This document shows positions 1 to 5,893 of a stretch of 6,071 bases of DNA, in pieces. The notes under the pieces are model-generated. The model ran no database searches. It was not told the origin of the DNA and saw nothing but the letters and a program-made list of their open reading frames with translations. The stretch is from assembly GCA_002358875.1 (NCBI GenBank), contig DEPS01000114.1, positions 1-6,071 on the forward strand. The letters are read 5' to 3'. The stretch's first letter is position 1; the number at the start of each line of letters is the position of its first letter. Source of the stretch: Lachnospiraceae bacterium UBA3386 (GTDB lineage Bacteria; Bacillota; Clostridia; Lachnospirales; Lachnospiraceae). The position numbers were made by a program, and so were the translations under genes.

Positions 1-30
1 GCTGTTAATGTCGTTTACTATAATTTAAAT

Positions 31-59
31 TTGCAAAACATTTATGTCCTGTGTATAAT
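31..59 (+). promoter_or_regulatory. Sigma-A-type promoter for the methyltransferase-STAS operon
   Basis: TTGCAA (31-36) and a perfect TATAAT (54-59) are separated by exactly 17 nt in an AT-rich stretch. The predicted transcription start is near 66, which leaves a leader of about 245 nt before the methyltransferase ATG at 313. A second TATAAT lies at 19-24, but its -35 region would fall outside the window. A weaker TTGCAT (265-270)/TATAAA (290-295) pair with a 19-nt spacer sits almost on the ribosome binding site and is less credible. Confidence 0.6.
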
Positions 60-142
60 TCACCCGTGCAAAACAGAATAGATTCTTTCCCGGGTTACAC
101 ATACGGCACGCTTGATTTGTTAAACTAAGACTCCATGCCGCG

Positions 143-265
143 GCGCACAGGCGCAAGGCATCCCGAGGCGTTTTCTCGAATGCGCAGCATTCGATGAAGG
201 CAGAAAACGTCAATGGGCTCAATGAAGCGTGTGACGCGCAGGCGCGAAGGCACCCAAGGCGTTTT
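143..265 (+). repeat. Imperfect direct repeat in the leader (copies 143-174 and 234-265)
   Basis: Two GC-rich copies of about 32 nt share the pattern CGC-CAGGCGC-AAGGCA-CCC-AGGCGTTTT, with about 28 matching positions and two one-base indels. They start 91 nt apart and both lie between the promoter at 31-59 and the gene start at 313, so both would be transcribed. Their function is unknown; possibilities are an RNA-binding motif, a regulatory leader or a small dispersed repeat. Confidence 0.5.
167..211 (+). promoter_or_regulatory. Strong stem-loop in the 5' leader
   Basis: A perfect 8-bp stem, TCGAATGC (176-183) with GCATTCGA (187-194), closes a 3-nt loop. It is extended by an outer stem of GGCGTTTTC (167-175) with GAAAACGTC (203-211), which contains one G-U pair; 8 nt (195-202) are unpaired on the 3' side. 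A smaller hairpin, GCGT-gtg-ACGC (227-237), follows. The structure sits inside the transcribed leader and could control transcription or translation of the downstream gene. No known riboswitch class is recognised. Confidence 0.45.
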
Positions 266-312
266 TGCATCGTCGATTCACAGAGATTGTATAAACTTGA
301 AAGGAGTTTCTC

Positions 313-1581
313 ATGGCATTTTTGGATGGGCAGGAAGTCAACAGGGACATTTTGGAACAGACCAACCCGGTATTCAACACTGCAAAAATGACTTTGTACC
401 AACTGGCAGGGATGGGCGACAAAGATGCGGCCGCCATTTCCAACAAGCTGGGGCTGACCTTTGAAGAGACACAGAACAGCAAGAATACCACCGCATCCCC
501 TGAACAGATCCTCGCCGGTACTATCACCATGGAAAACCGCTTCAGGACTGCCGGAGCCCTTGCAGGTCAGTCCGGCTGCCCGGTCCATGTGGACCTTCCC
601 TGCGGTTACACCCCCCGTGCCATTCATTTTGCCAGAGCGGGAAAACGCTACATCGGCCTGGATCTCCCTGCGGTGATCGAGGAGATGGGGAAAGTGTATG
701 ATTCTCTTCTGACGGATGATGAGAAGAAGTTTGTGTCCTTCCGCGCCGTGGACGCAACCAACTTCGACACGCTGGACAGGGCGCTCGCCGACGTGGAAGG
801 CCCCATCTGCATCACGACCGAGGGACTGCTCATGTATTTTCCACAGTCTGAAGTGGATGTGTTTCTTGACAACATCCGTCTTCTGCTGGAAAAGCACGGA
901 GGATGCTGGATCACGCCTGATCCCGAAATAACACTGACCTATACCATGGCGCTGCGCGCGGTTTGCGGCGACAGGATCAAAGAGGTCCTGGGCAATGCCA
1001 AACAGCAGGCAGTGGATAAATCCGGTGTCCTGGTCGGGGGCAACAGGATGCTGATACCCGTTGCCGATTTCGAAAATGGAATGAAGTCAGCCATGAAGCT
1101 GCTGGCGATGCACGGCCTGAAAGCCGAGAGAATGATACTGGCTGATCATATGCCGGAACTGGCCTCACTCGCCCGGATCCCCGAACAGGCTGCCCAGTAT
1201 AAAGCTGCCATGAAGAAGTGTGCTGACTGGAAGGTCACGCTCGCCGGTCCTGCCCAAAAGATGGACACATCCGCCGTCACCTCAAAGCAATTCGATGCAT
1301 CCGCCGATCTTCAGGACGGAACAATGAATCTAAGGCTGACAGGCAGACTGGACACCATGACCGCTCCGGGTCTTTTGGCTTTCTATGAGAAGAACAGGGA
1401 AATGATTCAGGAAGCCGTAGTAGACTGTGCGGAGCTGGACTATATTTCCTCGGCCGGTCTGCGGGTACTGCTGATCCTTCATAAGGGATGTAAAGGCGGA
1501 ATAAGGCTGCAGAACATCAATACTCTTGTCTTGGATATATTGGAACAGACCGGTTTTGATTCCATTTTTACTATTGATTGA
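313..1581 (+). CDS. Class I SAM-dependent methyltransferase (LCMT-like) with C-terminal STAS domain
   Basis: A 422-residue cytoplasmic protein with two domains. Residues about 1-315 look like a class I methyltransferase of the leucine carboxyl methyltransferase/PPM type. A SAM-binding motif I, DLPCGYTPR, is at 94-102, an acidic strand end GLDLP follows, and the family-like TEGLLMYF is at 169-176. Residues about 335-420 form a STAS domain (anti-sigma-factor-antagonist fold) with the DYISSAGLRVL signature; Ser379/Ser380 align with the serine phosphorylated in SpoIIAA/RsbV. The start is supported by AAGGAG at 301-306, 6 nt before ATG. The next gene, 97 nt downstream on the same strand, carries another STAS domain, so the two probably share a transcript and a signalling input. 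The family methylates carboxylates or small metabolites; the substrate here is unknown. Domain calls are confident, the biological role is not. Confidence 0.88.
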   Translation: MAFLDGQEVNRDILEQTNPVFNTAKMTLYQLAGMGDKDAAAISNKLGLTFEETQNSKNTTASPEQILAGTITMENRFRTAGALAGQSGCPVHVDLPCGYTPRAIHFARAGKRYIGLDLPAVIEEMGKVYDSLLTDDEKKFVSFRAVDATNFDTLDRALADVEGPICITTEGLLMYFPQSEVDVFLDNIRLLLEKHGGCWITPDPEITLTYTMALRAVCGDRIKEVLGNAKQQAVDKSGVLVGGNRMLIPVADFENGMKSAMKLLAMHGLKAERMILADHMPELASLARIPEQAAQYKAAMKKCADWKVTLAGPAQKMDTSAVTSKQFDASADLQDGTMNLRLTGRLDTMTAPGLLAFYEKNREMIQEAVVDCAELDYISSAGLRVLLILHKGCKGGIRLQNINTLVLDILEQTGFDSIFTID

Positions 1582-1658
1582 CGGCCGGTATTTCCAGCTG
1601 ATCCTTCGATACACCCCGGCCTGCCGCCTTCGATATGTATCAAGCACCATCAATCAAT
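1573..1658 (+). repeat. Nested inverted repeats spanning the intergenic region
   Basis: ATTGATTG (1573-1580), overlapping the methyltransferase stop codon, is exactly complementary to CAATCAAT (1651-1658). Inside it GGCCGG (1583-1588) pairs with CCGGCC (1616-1621). A 9-bp direct repeat CCTTCGATA also occurs at 1603-1611 and 1627-1635. No U-tract follows the arms, so this is not a typical terminator. It could be an mRNA-processing or stability element between the two cistrons. Confidence 0.3.
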
Positions 1659-1678
1659 ACAAAATTGGAGGATAAACA

Positions 1679-2380
1679 ATGAAAACCACTCTGAAAGACA
1701 ACACACTGACTCTTTATCTGGAGGGCCGCATCGATTCCAACAACGCCGCTCAGGCAGAGCAGGAGGCCATGGCCGCTGTTGCCGGTGCTCCCGGCGCGGA
1801 GCTGGTCCTGGATGCCGAAAAACTAGAGTACATCTCCTCCGCCGGGCTGCGGGTGCTGATGAAGCTCCGGAAGAAGGCAAAAAAGGCCATTCCGGTGGAA
1901 AACGTCTCCCCGGAAGTATATGATATCTTCGATGTCACCGGCTTCACTGACCTGCTGGATGTCCATAAAGCTTTAAGAAAGATCAGCGTGGATGGCTGTG
2001 AAATGATCGGCCAGGGCGGCAACGGCTCCGTCTACCGCCTGGACCAGGATACCATCGTGAAGGTCTACAAGCCCTGGATGACCCTCCACGAAATCCAGAG
2101 GGAGAGGGACTTCGCCCGCACAGCCTTCATCAACGGCATCCCCTCCGTCATCGCCTACGACGTAGTAAAGTTCCCACTGACGAAGGAGAATGCCTGGGCG
2201 TGGTCTTTGAGATGCTCAGCTCCGGCACCCTGGGCGCCGCCGTCCGGGAGCACCCGGAAAAGATGGACGAGTATGTGGACAAGTATGTGGAACTTGCCAA
2301 AACCCTCCACACCACCCATGTCCCCGCGGACAGTTTCAGCAGCATCAAGGATGTCTGGCACCATCGTGCGGACAATATGA
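1679..2380 (+). CDS. Upstream fragment: STAS domain plus kinase N-lobe
   Basis: This is what the sequence as written would translate from the good ribosome binding site at 1667-1671: 233 residues. Only the first 164 or so are meaningful (STAS domain, Gly-rich loop, Lys128). Residues after about 164 are out-of-frame and rich in Pro, Trp, Ser and Arg, unlike a folded domain. Such a product would keep a potentially functional STAS domain but no kinase catalytic loop. Confidence 0.5.
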   Translation: MKTTLKDNTLTLYLEGRIDSNNAAQAEQEAMAAVAGAPGAELVLDAEKLEYISSAGLRVLMKLRKKAKKAIPVENVSPEVYDIFDVTGFTDLLDVHKALRKISVDGCEMIGQGGNGSVYRLDQDTIVKVYKPWMTLHEIQRERDFARTAFINGIPSVIAYDVVKFPLTKENAWAWSLRCSAPAPWAPPSGSTRKRWTSMWTSMWNLPKPSTPPMSPRTVSAASRMSGTIVRTI

Positions 2381-2652
2381 AACAGTGGCTGACTGAGGAA
2401 GAGGTCAAACTGCTCCACAGCATCATTGACGACATCCCCGACGTAGACACCGTCACCCACAACGACCTGCACCCCGGAAATATCATGATTCAGGAAGGAG
2501 AACTGGTGCTCATCGACATGCCCGAGGTCACCATGGGACCCCCTGTCTGCGATCTGGTCTCCATCTTCCGTGACATGATCTCCGCACCCGCCGGAGCAGA
2601 GGCAGCCACCATCGAAAAGAGTGTAGGCATGCCCGCCCAGCTCATTGTTTAA
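2200..2652 (+). CDS. Downstream fragment: kinase C-lobe with catalytic loop
   Basis: A 150-residue open frame carrying HNDLHPGN (HxDxxxxN Brenner-type catalytic loop) and LIDMPEV of an APH/choline-kinase-like enzyme. It can start at GTG 2200, and AAGGAGAA (2183-2190) lies at a usable distance upstream, so separate translation is conceivable. It lacks the ATP-binding N-lobe and would not be a kinase alone. It is most simply the second half of the frameshifted gene. The stop TAA (2650-2652) falls within an inverted repeat, CATTGT-ttaag-ACAATG (2643-2659). Confidence 0.5.
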   Translation: MVFEMLSSGTLGAAVREHPEKMDEYVDKYVELAKTLHTTHVPADSFSSIKDVWHHRADNMKQWLTEEEVKLLHSIIDDIPDVDTVTHNDLHPGNIMIQEGELVLIDMPEVTMGPPVCDLVSIFRDMISAPAGAEAATIEKSVGMPAQLIV

Positions 2653-2733
2653 GACAATGTAAGGCTTCGTCCGGAATCGCCGCTTCCCTCTGACCAGCGG
2701 TTTTCTGACCAGCCATAATACCCAATATTGCGC

Positions 2734-2783
2734 AAAGCCCGATCCCGGCGGCGAAAGCCACATCACGGGGCCGGGCTTTTTTT
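2734..2783 (+). terminator. Rho-independent terminator of the STAS operon
   Basis: AAAGCCCGATCCCG (2734-2747) pairs with CGGGGCCGGGCTTT (2766-2779) with one mismatch and one G-U pair, giving a long GC-rich stem. It ends in a run of seven T (2777-2783). It lies 80 nt after the kinase stop and before the next promoter, so it separates the two transcription units. Confidence 0.85.
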
Positions 2784-2835
2784 GCGTTTTATCGGCATGT
2801 ACGGCTCCAGGCTGTTGATATTGATCTGGAAAAAA

Positions 2836-2864
2836 ATGACTTGAGCACAGGAATCTGGTAGAAT
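2836..2864 (+). promoter_or_regulatory. Extended -10 promoter for the radical SAM operon
   Basis: ATGACT (2836-2841, 4 of 6 to TTGACA), a 17-nt spacer and TAGAAT (2859-2864, 5 of 6) preceded by TGG at 2856-2858 form an extended -10 promoter. Transcription would begin near 2871, giving a leader of about 130 nt. A perfect TATAAT at 2972-2977 also exists but has no recognisable -35 and would start almost on the ribosome binding site. Confidence 0.5.
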
Positions 2865-3000
2865 GAAATAAATGCATCGAATAGGGGAAACGTTAAGATT
2901 ATGCCCCTGCGAGCCGGATATTCCCGCACTCATCAAGATTAAAGGGAGTTCTTTCTGCTGTTTCATAAGCTTATAATATTTCTCCTGAAGGGAGGGCAAA

Positions 3001-4401
3001 ATGATACCAATACCAAAGCTTTTCCAAAAAACAAAAACTGTTAAGGGAATACAGGCGTATATGAAGGACACCTTCAATGAAGTCCTTCACACGACGCTGA
3101 ATCCTGACGGGCCCGGGGCCATCCGCATCCACCTGGTCCCGCCAAAGCAGGAAGAAGACGCCCTGAACCCCAGCATAGCGATCATTAACGGCACGGATAT
3201 CGTGCCGGTGAACTTCGCCTGGGCTGTCATGCTGGCGGAAATGATCCGCGAGACAAACAAATATGACGGGCGGGCGCTCGGAGAAGAAGACATAGAGCAG
3301 ATCCTCGACCTGTCGGCAAAAAATGTAAAAAGGATCATCCCCGTATTTTCGAAGAAGCGCATCATAAAAGACATCCAGACGATCTATCAGACATTCCATC
3401 AGATCGCCTTCCGGGAGAAAGTGACCACCGACGTCTTCTATATGAGCATAGGGGAGTACGCGGAATATATGACGGCCCCTCACCGCATGGACCTGATGGT
3501 CAGCGCCATGACCAGAGACGGGAACTGGCACTGCAACCAGAAATGCATCCACTGTTACGCGGCGGACCAGACGCTCTCCGATGAAGCAGAGCTCTCCACT
3601 AAAGACTGGAAAGCGATCCTTGATAAGTGCCGCGAAATCGGAATCCCCCAGGTGACCTTCACCGGCGGAGAGCCCACCATGCGCGATGACCTGTGCGATC
3701 TGATCAGCCACGCCCGCTGGTTTGTCTCCAGGCTCAATACAAACGGCATCCGCCTCACGAAGGACTACTGCCGAGAGCTCCGCAAGGCTGAACTCGACAG
3801 CGTGCAGGTCACCTTCTATTCCAGTGATCCCTCAGTGCACAATCAGCTGGTGGGAGCACAGCGTTACGATGACACCGTAAACGGCATCGATAACGCGCTG
3901 GCGGAAGGCCTCTCCGTGAGCATCAACACACCCCTCTGCACTCTGAACAGGGATTATAAAAAGACACTGGAATTCCTGCATGAAAAAGGTGTGATCTATG
4001 TCACCTGCTCCGGCCTGATCACGACCGGCCACGCGGCTCAGGAAGCCTCCGAGCGCCTGCAGCTGACCGGCCAGGAGCTGGAGGCCATCCTTCGGGAAGC
4101 AGTCGCCTACTGCGGCGAAAACGGCATGGAGATCGCCTTCACTTCCCCCGGCTGGATCAAACAGCGAGTATTCGATGAACTCAATATACCCTCTCCGTCC
4201 TGCGGCGCCTGCCTTTCCAATATGGCCGTCACACCGGGAGGAAACGTCGTCCCCTGCCAGAGCTGGCTGTCCGAAGACCCGCTGGGAAACATGCTCAGGG
4301 ATGACTGGCCATTGATCTGGGACAGCCCTGCATGTGCCACGCACAGGGATTACGCCGCGGATATGACGGGCAAATGCCCACTCAGGAGGAACTGCAAATG
4401 A
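3001..4401 (+). CDS. Radical SAM/SPASM protein, probable peptide- or protein-modifying enzyme
   Basis: A 466-residue cytoplasmic enzyme. The radical SAM [4Fe-4S] motif is CNQKCIHC (Cys178, Cys182, Cys185; CxxxCxxC), followed by the SAM-contacting TGGEPT (221-226) and an RLNTNG strand typical of the barrel. The C-terminal SPASM-like domain has Cys401, Cys404, Cys419, Cys445, Cys459 and Cys465, enough to ligate one or two auxiliary clusters, with the typical GNVVPC and LGN turns. The N-terminal 170 residues include strand-helix-helix elements around 55-105 resembling a PqqD-like peptide-recognition domain (inference). GGGAGG (2990-2995) lies 5 nt before ATG. The stop overlaps the next start as ATGA, so the two proteins are translationally coupled. 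SPASM enzymes typically build thioether or carbon-carbon links in ribosomal peptides or mature partner proteins; the Cys-rich tail of the neighbouring protein is the obvious candidate substrate. Confidence 0.9.
   Translation: MIPIPKLFQKTKTVKGIQAYMKDTFNEVLHTTLNPDGPGAIRIHLVPPKQEEDALNPSIAIINGTDIVPVNFAWAVMLAEMIRETNKYDGRALGEEDIEQILDLSAKNVKRIIPVFSKKRIIKDIQTIYQTFHQIAFREKVTTDVFYMSIGEYAEYMTAPHRMDLMVSAMTRDGNWHCNQKCIHCYAADQTLSDEAELSTKDWKAILDKCREIGIPQVTFTGGEPTMRDDLCDLISHARWFVSRLNTNGIRLTKDYCRELRKAELDSVQVTFYSSDPSVHNQLVGAQRYDDTVNGIDNALAEGLSVSINTPLCTLNRDYKKTLEFLHEKGVIYVTCSGLITTGHAAQEASERLQLTGQELEAILREAVAYCGENGMEIAFTSPGWIKQRVFDELNIPSPSCGACLSNMAVTPGGNVVPCQSWLSEDPLGNMLRDDWPLIWDSPACATHRDYAADMTGKCPLRRNCK
4384..4401 (+). 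promoter_or_regulatory. Ribosome binding site and ATGA overlap fixing the downstream start
   Basis: AGGAGGA (4384-4390), inside the last codons of the radical SAM gene, is 7 nt from ATG 4398. The ATG shares ATGA with the radical SAM stop (TGA 4399-4401). This marks 4398 as the start; an upstream in-frame ATG at 4332 has no such site. It implies coupled translation of enzyme and partner. Confidence 0.85.
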
Positions 4402-5888
4402 GGATATTATTAAAAATCAAAAAAAATCCGAATACCTCTGGAGACAGGCCCCTGGATGCCACTGGAGAAAGGCTCCTGAGTACCTCTGTAGGAAGGGCGC
4501 AGGGTAGTTCTACAGGAAGTTCCCCGGATAACTCTGTAGGGAAGAAACTCCATACTTCTACAGGAAAGAAACTCAATACCTCCGCAGGAAAGAGACTGCC
4601 CTCGATCCTCTCTCCTGTCCTCATCCCTGTTCTTACGCTCGTCCTGGCCCTCTCCCTGGCGCTGGCTCTCTTCCCTGCCGTCCCCGCCTGGGCAGCGGCG
4701 ACAGACGAGATCAGGGACTTTACGATCACCGTGGACGTCAATGACGACGCCTCCCTCCAGATGACCTACCGGATCGACTGGACGGTGCTGGACGATTCCA
4801 TCGGAAAACTGGAGTGGATCGACCTCGGCGTTCCAAACAGCTACCACAAAGACATCACTCCTCTGAGTGACACGATCGATCACATCAATGACAACGGAAG
4901 CTCCCTTGCCATCTACCTCGACCGCAGGTACGGAGAAAACGAGACCGTCAGCATATCCTTCTCGATGACCCAGGACCACATGTATCAGATTGATAAATGG
5001 AACGAGGGCGAGACAGCTTATACCTTTACACCCGCATGGTTCGACACCATGGCTGTCGACCGGCTCACCATCCGCTGGAACGCTGCAAACGCAGGCGCCT
5101 GGCAGCCGGACTGCCAGCAGGAAGACGGCTACCTCGTCTTCCAGACCTCCCTCGCAGAAGGGGAGCGGTACACTATGTCTGTCGTCTACCCCAACGACAC
5201 CTTCGGTTTTGCAGCGGACCGCCAGGCAGGCAGCGGCGGGAACGGCAAAAATGACGGAGGCAGCAGTGAATACTCTGACTCTCAAGATGACTGGACTGTT
5301 GCCGACACCATCTACGTGATCATTGGATTAATCATGCTCCTTGCAATATTCTTAACCCCGATCATCCTCGTTATCAAATTTTTCCTGTGGATCCTGGAAG
5401 GCGTTGGATTCGGCTCTAACCAGGCAACGGAGAAAAAGATCACCCGCACGAAGATCGAGTATTATGAAAGCTGCCCCAGCTGCGGCGCCGGCCGCGTGGA
5501 AGGAAAGGACGCCTGCCCTTACTGCGGCCACAACATGATCAAAAGCAAGGAAGTTGTTGAGGAAAGCCAGATCGACAACCCCGAGAAATACACGAAGAAA
5601 GGCACCTACCGGTACGGAAACTCCGACAACACCTACATTCGCGTCAATGTGATAAACATCCCGGTCAGCCGTCCGAGACCAATCTCACATACCGGACGCT
5701 ATGGCGGATCCGGCAGGTCCTCGCACCACTCCTCCTGCGCTTCCTCCTGCGCTTCCTCATGCGCCTGCGCTTCCTCCTGTGCATGCGCCTGCGCCTGCGC
5801 TTCCTCCGGCCGGGCAGGATGCTCGGTGAAGGATTTCTATTCTTCAGACAAACTTTCCCCTGATGAAAGGAAAAAGGAATCTAATTAA
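4398..5888 (+). CDS. Membrane protein with extracellular domain, zinc ribbon and Cys-rich tail
   Basis: A 496-residue protein in five parts. (1) A basic n-region (1-69) made mostly of eight-residue repeats. (2) A signal peptide core, 70-97, with probable cleavage after Ala-Trp-Ala (97-99). (3) An Asp- and Thr-rich, beta-strand-rich ectodomain (about 100-274), faintly like DUF2207-type domains, and a Gly/Ser linker (275-298). (4) A transmembrane segment (about 306-329). (5) A cytoplasmic part with a zinc ribbon CPSC...CPYC (Cys359, 362, 373, 376) and a Ser/Ala tail carrying Cys447, 451, 455, 457, 461, 463, 465, 467 and 475, followed by a charged end. With a cleaved signal the C-terminus faces the cytoplasm, where the translationally coupled radical SAM enzyme could reach the tail. 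Related architectures often end in Gly-rich tails; here Cys-Ala alternation replaces them. No named family is recognised for the whole protein. Metal binding by the tail is an alternative. Confidence 0.85.
   Translation: MRILLKIKKNPNTSGDRPLDATGERLLSTSVGRAQGSSTGSSPDNSVGKKLHTSTGKKLNTSAGKRLPSILSPVLIPVLTLVLALSLALALFPAVPAWAAATDEIRDFTITVDVNDDASLQMTYRIDWTVLDDSIGKLEWIDLGVPNSYHKDITPLSDTIDHINDNGSSLAIYLDRRYGENETVSISFSMTQDHMYQIDKWNEGETAYTFTPAWFDTMAVDRLTIRWNAANAGAWQPDCQQEDGYLVFQTSLAEGERYTMSVVYPNDTFGFAADRQAGSGGNGKNDGGSSEYSDSQDDWTVADTIYVIIGLIMLLAIFLTPIILVIKFFLWILEGVGFGSNQATEKKITRTKIEYYESCPSCGAGRVEGKDACPYCGHNMIKSKEVVEESQIDNPEKYTKKGTYRYGNSDNTYIRVNVINIPVSRPRPISHTGRYGGSGRSSHHSSCASSCASSCACASSCACACACASSGRAGCSVKDFYSSDKLSPDERKKESN
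4435..4602 (+). repeat. Seven tandem 24-bp repeats within the signal-peptide n-region
   Basis: Seven consecutive 24-nt units start at 4435, 4459, 4483, 4507, 4531, 4555 and 4579. They share a core like CCTCTGTAGGAAAGAAACTC with substitutions. They stay in frame and encode degenerate eight-residue units of the form [TSNA]-[ST]-x-[GDE]-[KR]-x-L-x, for example TSTGKKLN. Units 5-7 are most alike and the first ones more diverged, as expected of a minisatellite that expands and decays. Confidence 0.8.
5730..5807 (+). repeat. 12-bp-period low-complexity repeat encoding the Cys tail
   Basis: Units of TCCTCCTGCGCT (Ser-Ser-Cys-Ala) recur with period 12, interrupted by six-base TGCGCC steps (Cys-Ala). 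The frame is kept throughout. Slippage in such DNA could alter the number of Cys residues between strains. Confidence 0.7.
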
Positions 5889-5893
5889 TTGGT

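Larger units (their letters stand above)
1679..2652 (+). pseudogene. STAS domain-kinase fusion (APH/choline-kinase-like), frameshifted
   Basis: The two reading frames together encode one protein of about 324 residues if a base is restored near 2170. Residues 1-100 are a STAS domain with EYISSAGLRVL (Ser53/Ser54). Residues from about 105 on are a small-molecule-kinase fold: Gly-rich loop GQGGNGSVY (111-119), ATP-binding Lys128 in VKVY, and, after the frameshift, the catalytic loop HNDLHPGN (about 261-268) and the metal-binding Asp of LIDMPEV (about 280). This resembles the bacterial phosphotransferase family TIGR02172. The frame changes from +2 to +1 around AAGTTCCC (2168-2175); adding one G restores VVKVPTDEGECLGVVFEML. 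After Asp280 only about 44 residues remain where relatives usually have about 100, so the C-terminus is probably also missing. GGAGG at 1667-1671 precedes the ATG by 7 nt. A sequencing error at 2170 is possible, since all motifs on both sides are intact. Confidence 0.75.

Noticed and set aside
66..312. SAM riboswitch before the methyltransferase gene
   Set aside because: I could not match the conserved SAM-I/SAM-II/SAM-IV core sequences, and there is no terminator-like stem with a U-tract before the gene.
194..391. Small ORF in the leader overlapping the methyltransferase start
   Set aside because: Its ATG is in the stem of the leader hairpin with no ribosome binding site, and it reads out of frame into the real gene. 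An uORF role cannot be excluded but nothing supports it.
25..897. Antisense ORF of 290 codons
   Set aside because: It lies opposite the methyltransferase domain, whose SAM-binding motif and ribosome binding site are clear; the antisense product is low-complexity and has no recognisable domain. It is a shadow of GC-rich codon use.
2165..2176. Programmed -1 frameshifting in the STAS-kinase gene
   Set aside because: There is no canonical X-XXY-YYZ slippery heptamer (only GTAAAGTT) and no obvious stimulatory hairpin immediately downstream. A one-base deletion or sequencing error is simpler.
2971..3711. Antisense ORF of 246 codons over the radical SAM gene
   Set aside because: It covers the CxxxCxxC region in antisense, and the protein has no recognisable motif.
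4435..4602. CRISPR-like array
   Set aside because: The 24-bp units abut without spacers and stay in a coding frame, so this is a tandem repeat, not CRISPR.
4410..5285. Antisense ORF of 291 codons
   Set aside because: It mirrors the membrane-protein gene, including its 24-bp repeats. The sense strand has the coupled start, signal peptide and zinc ribbon, while the antisense has no recognisable motif.
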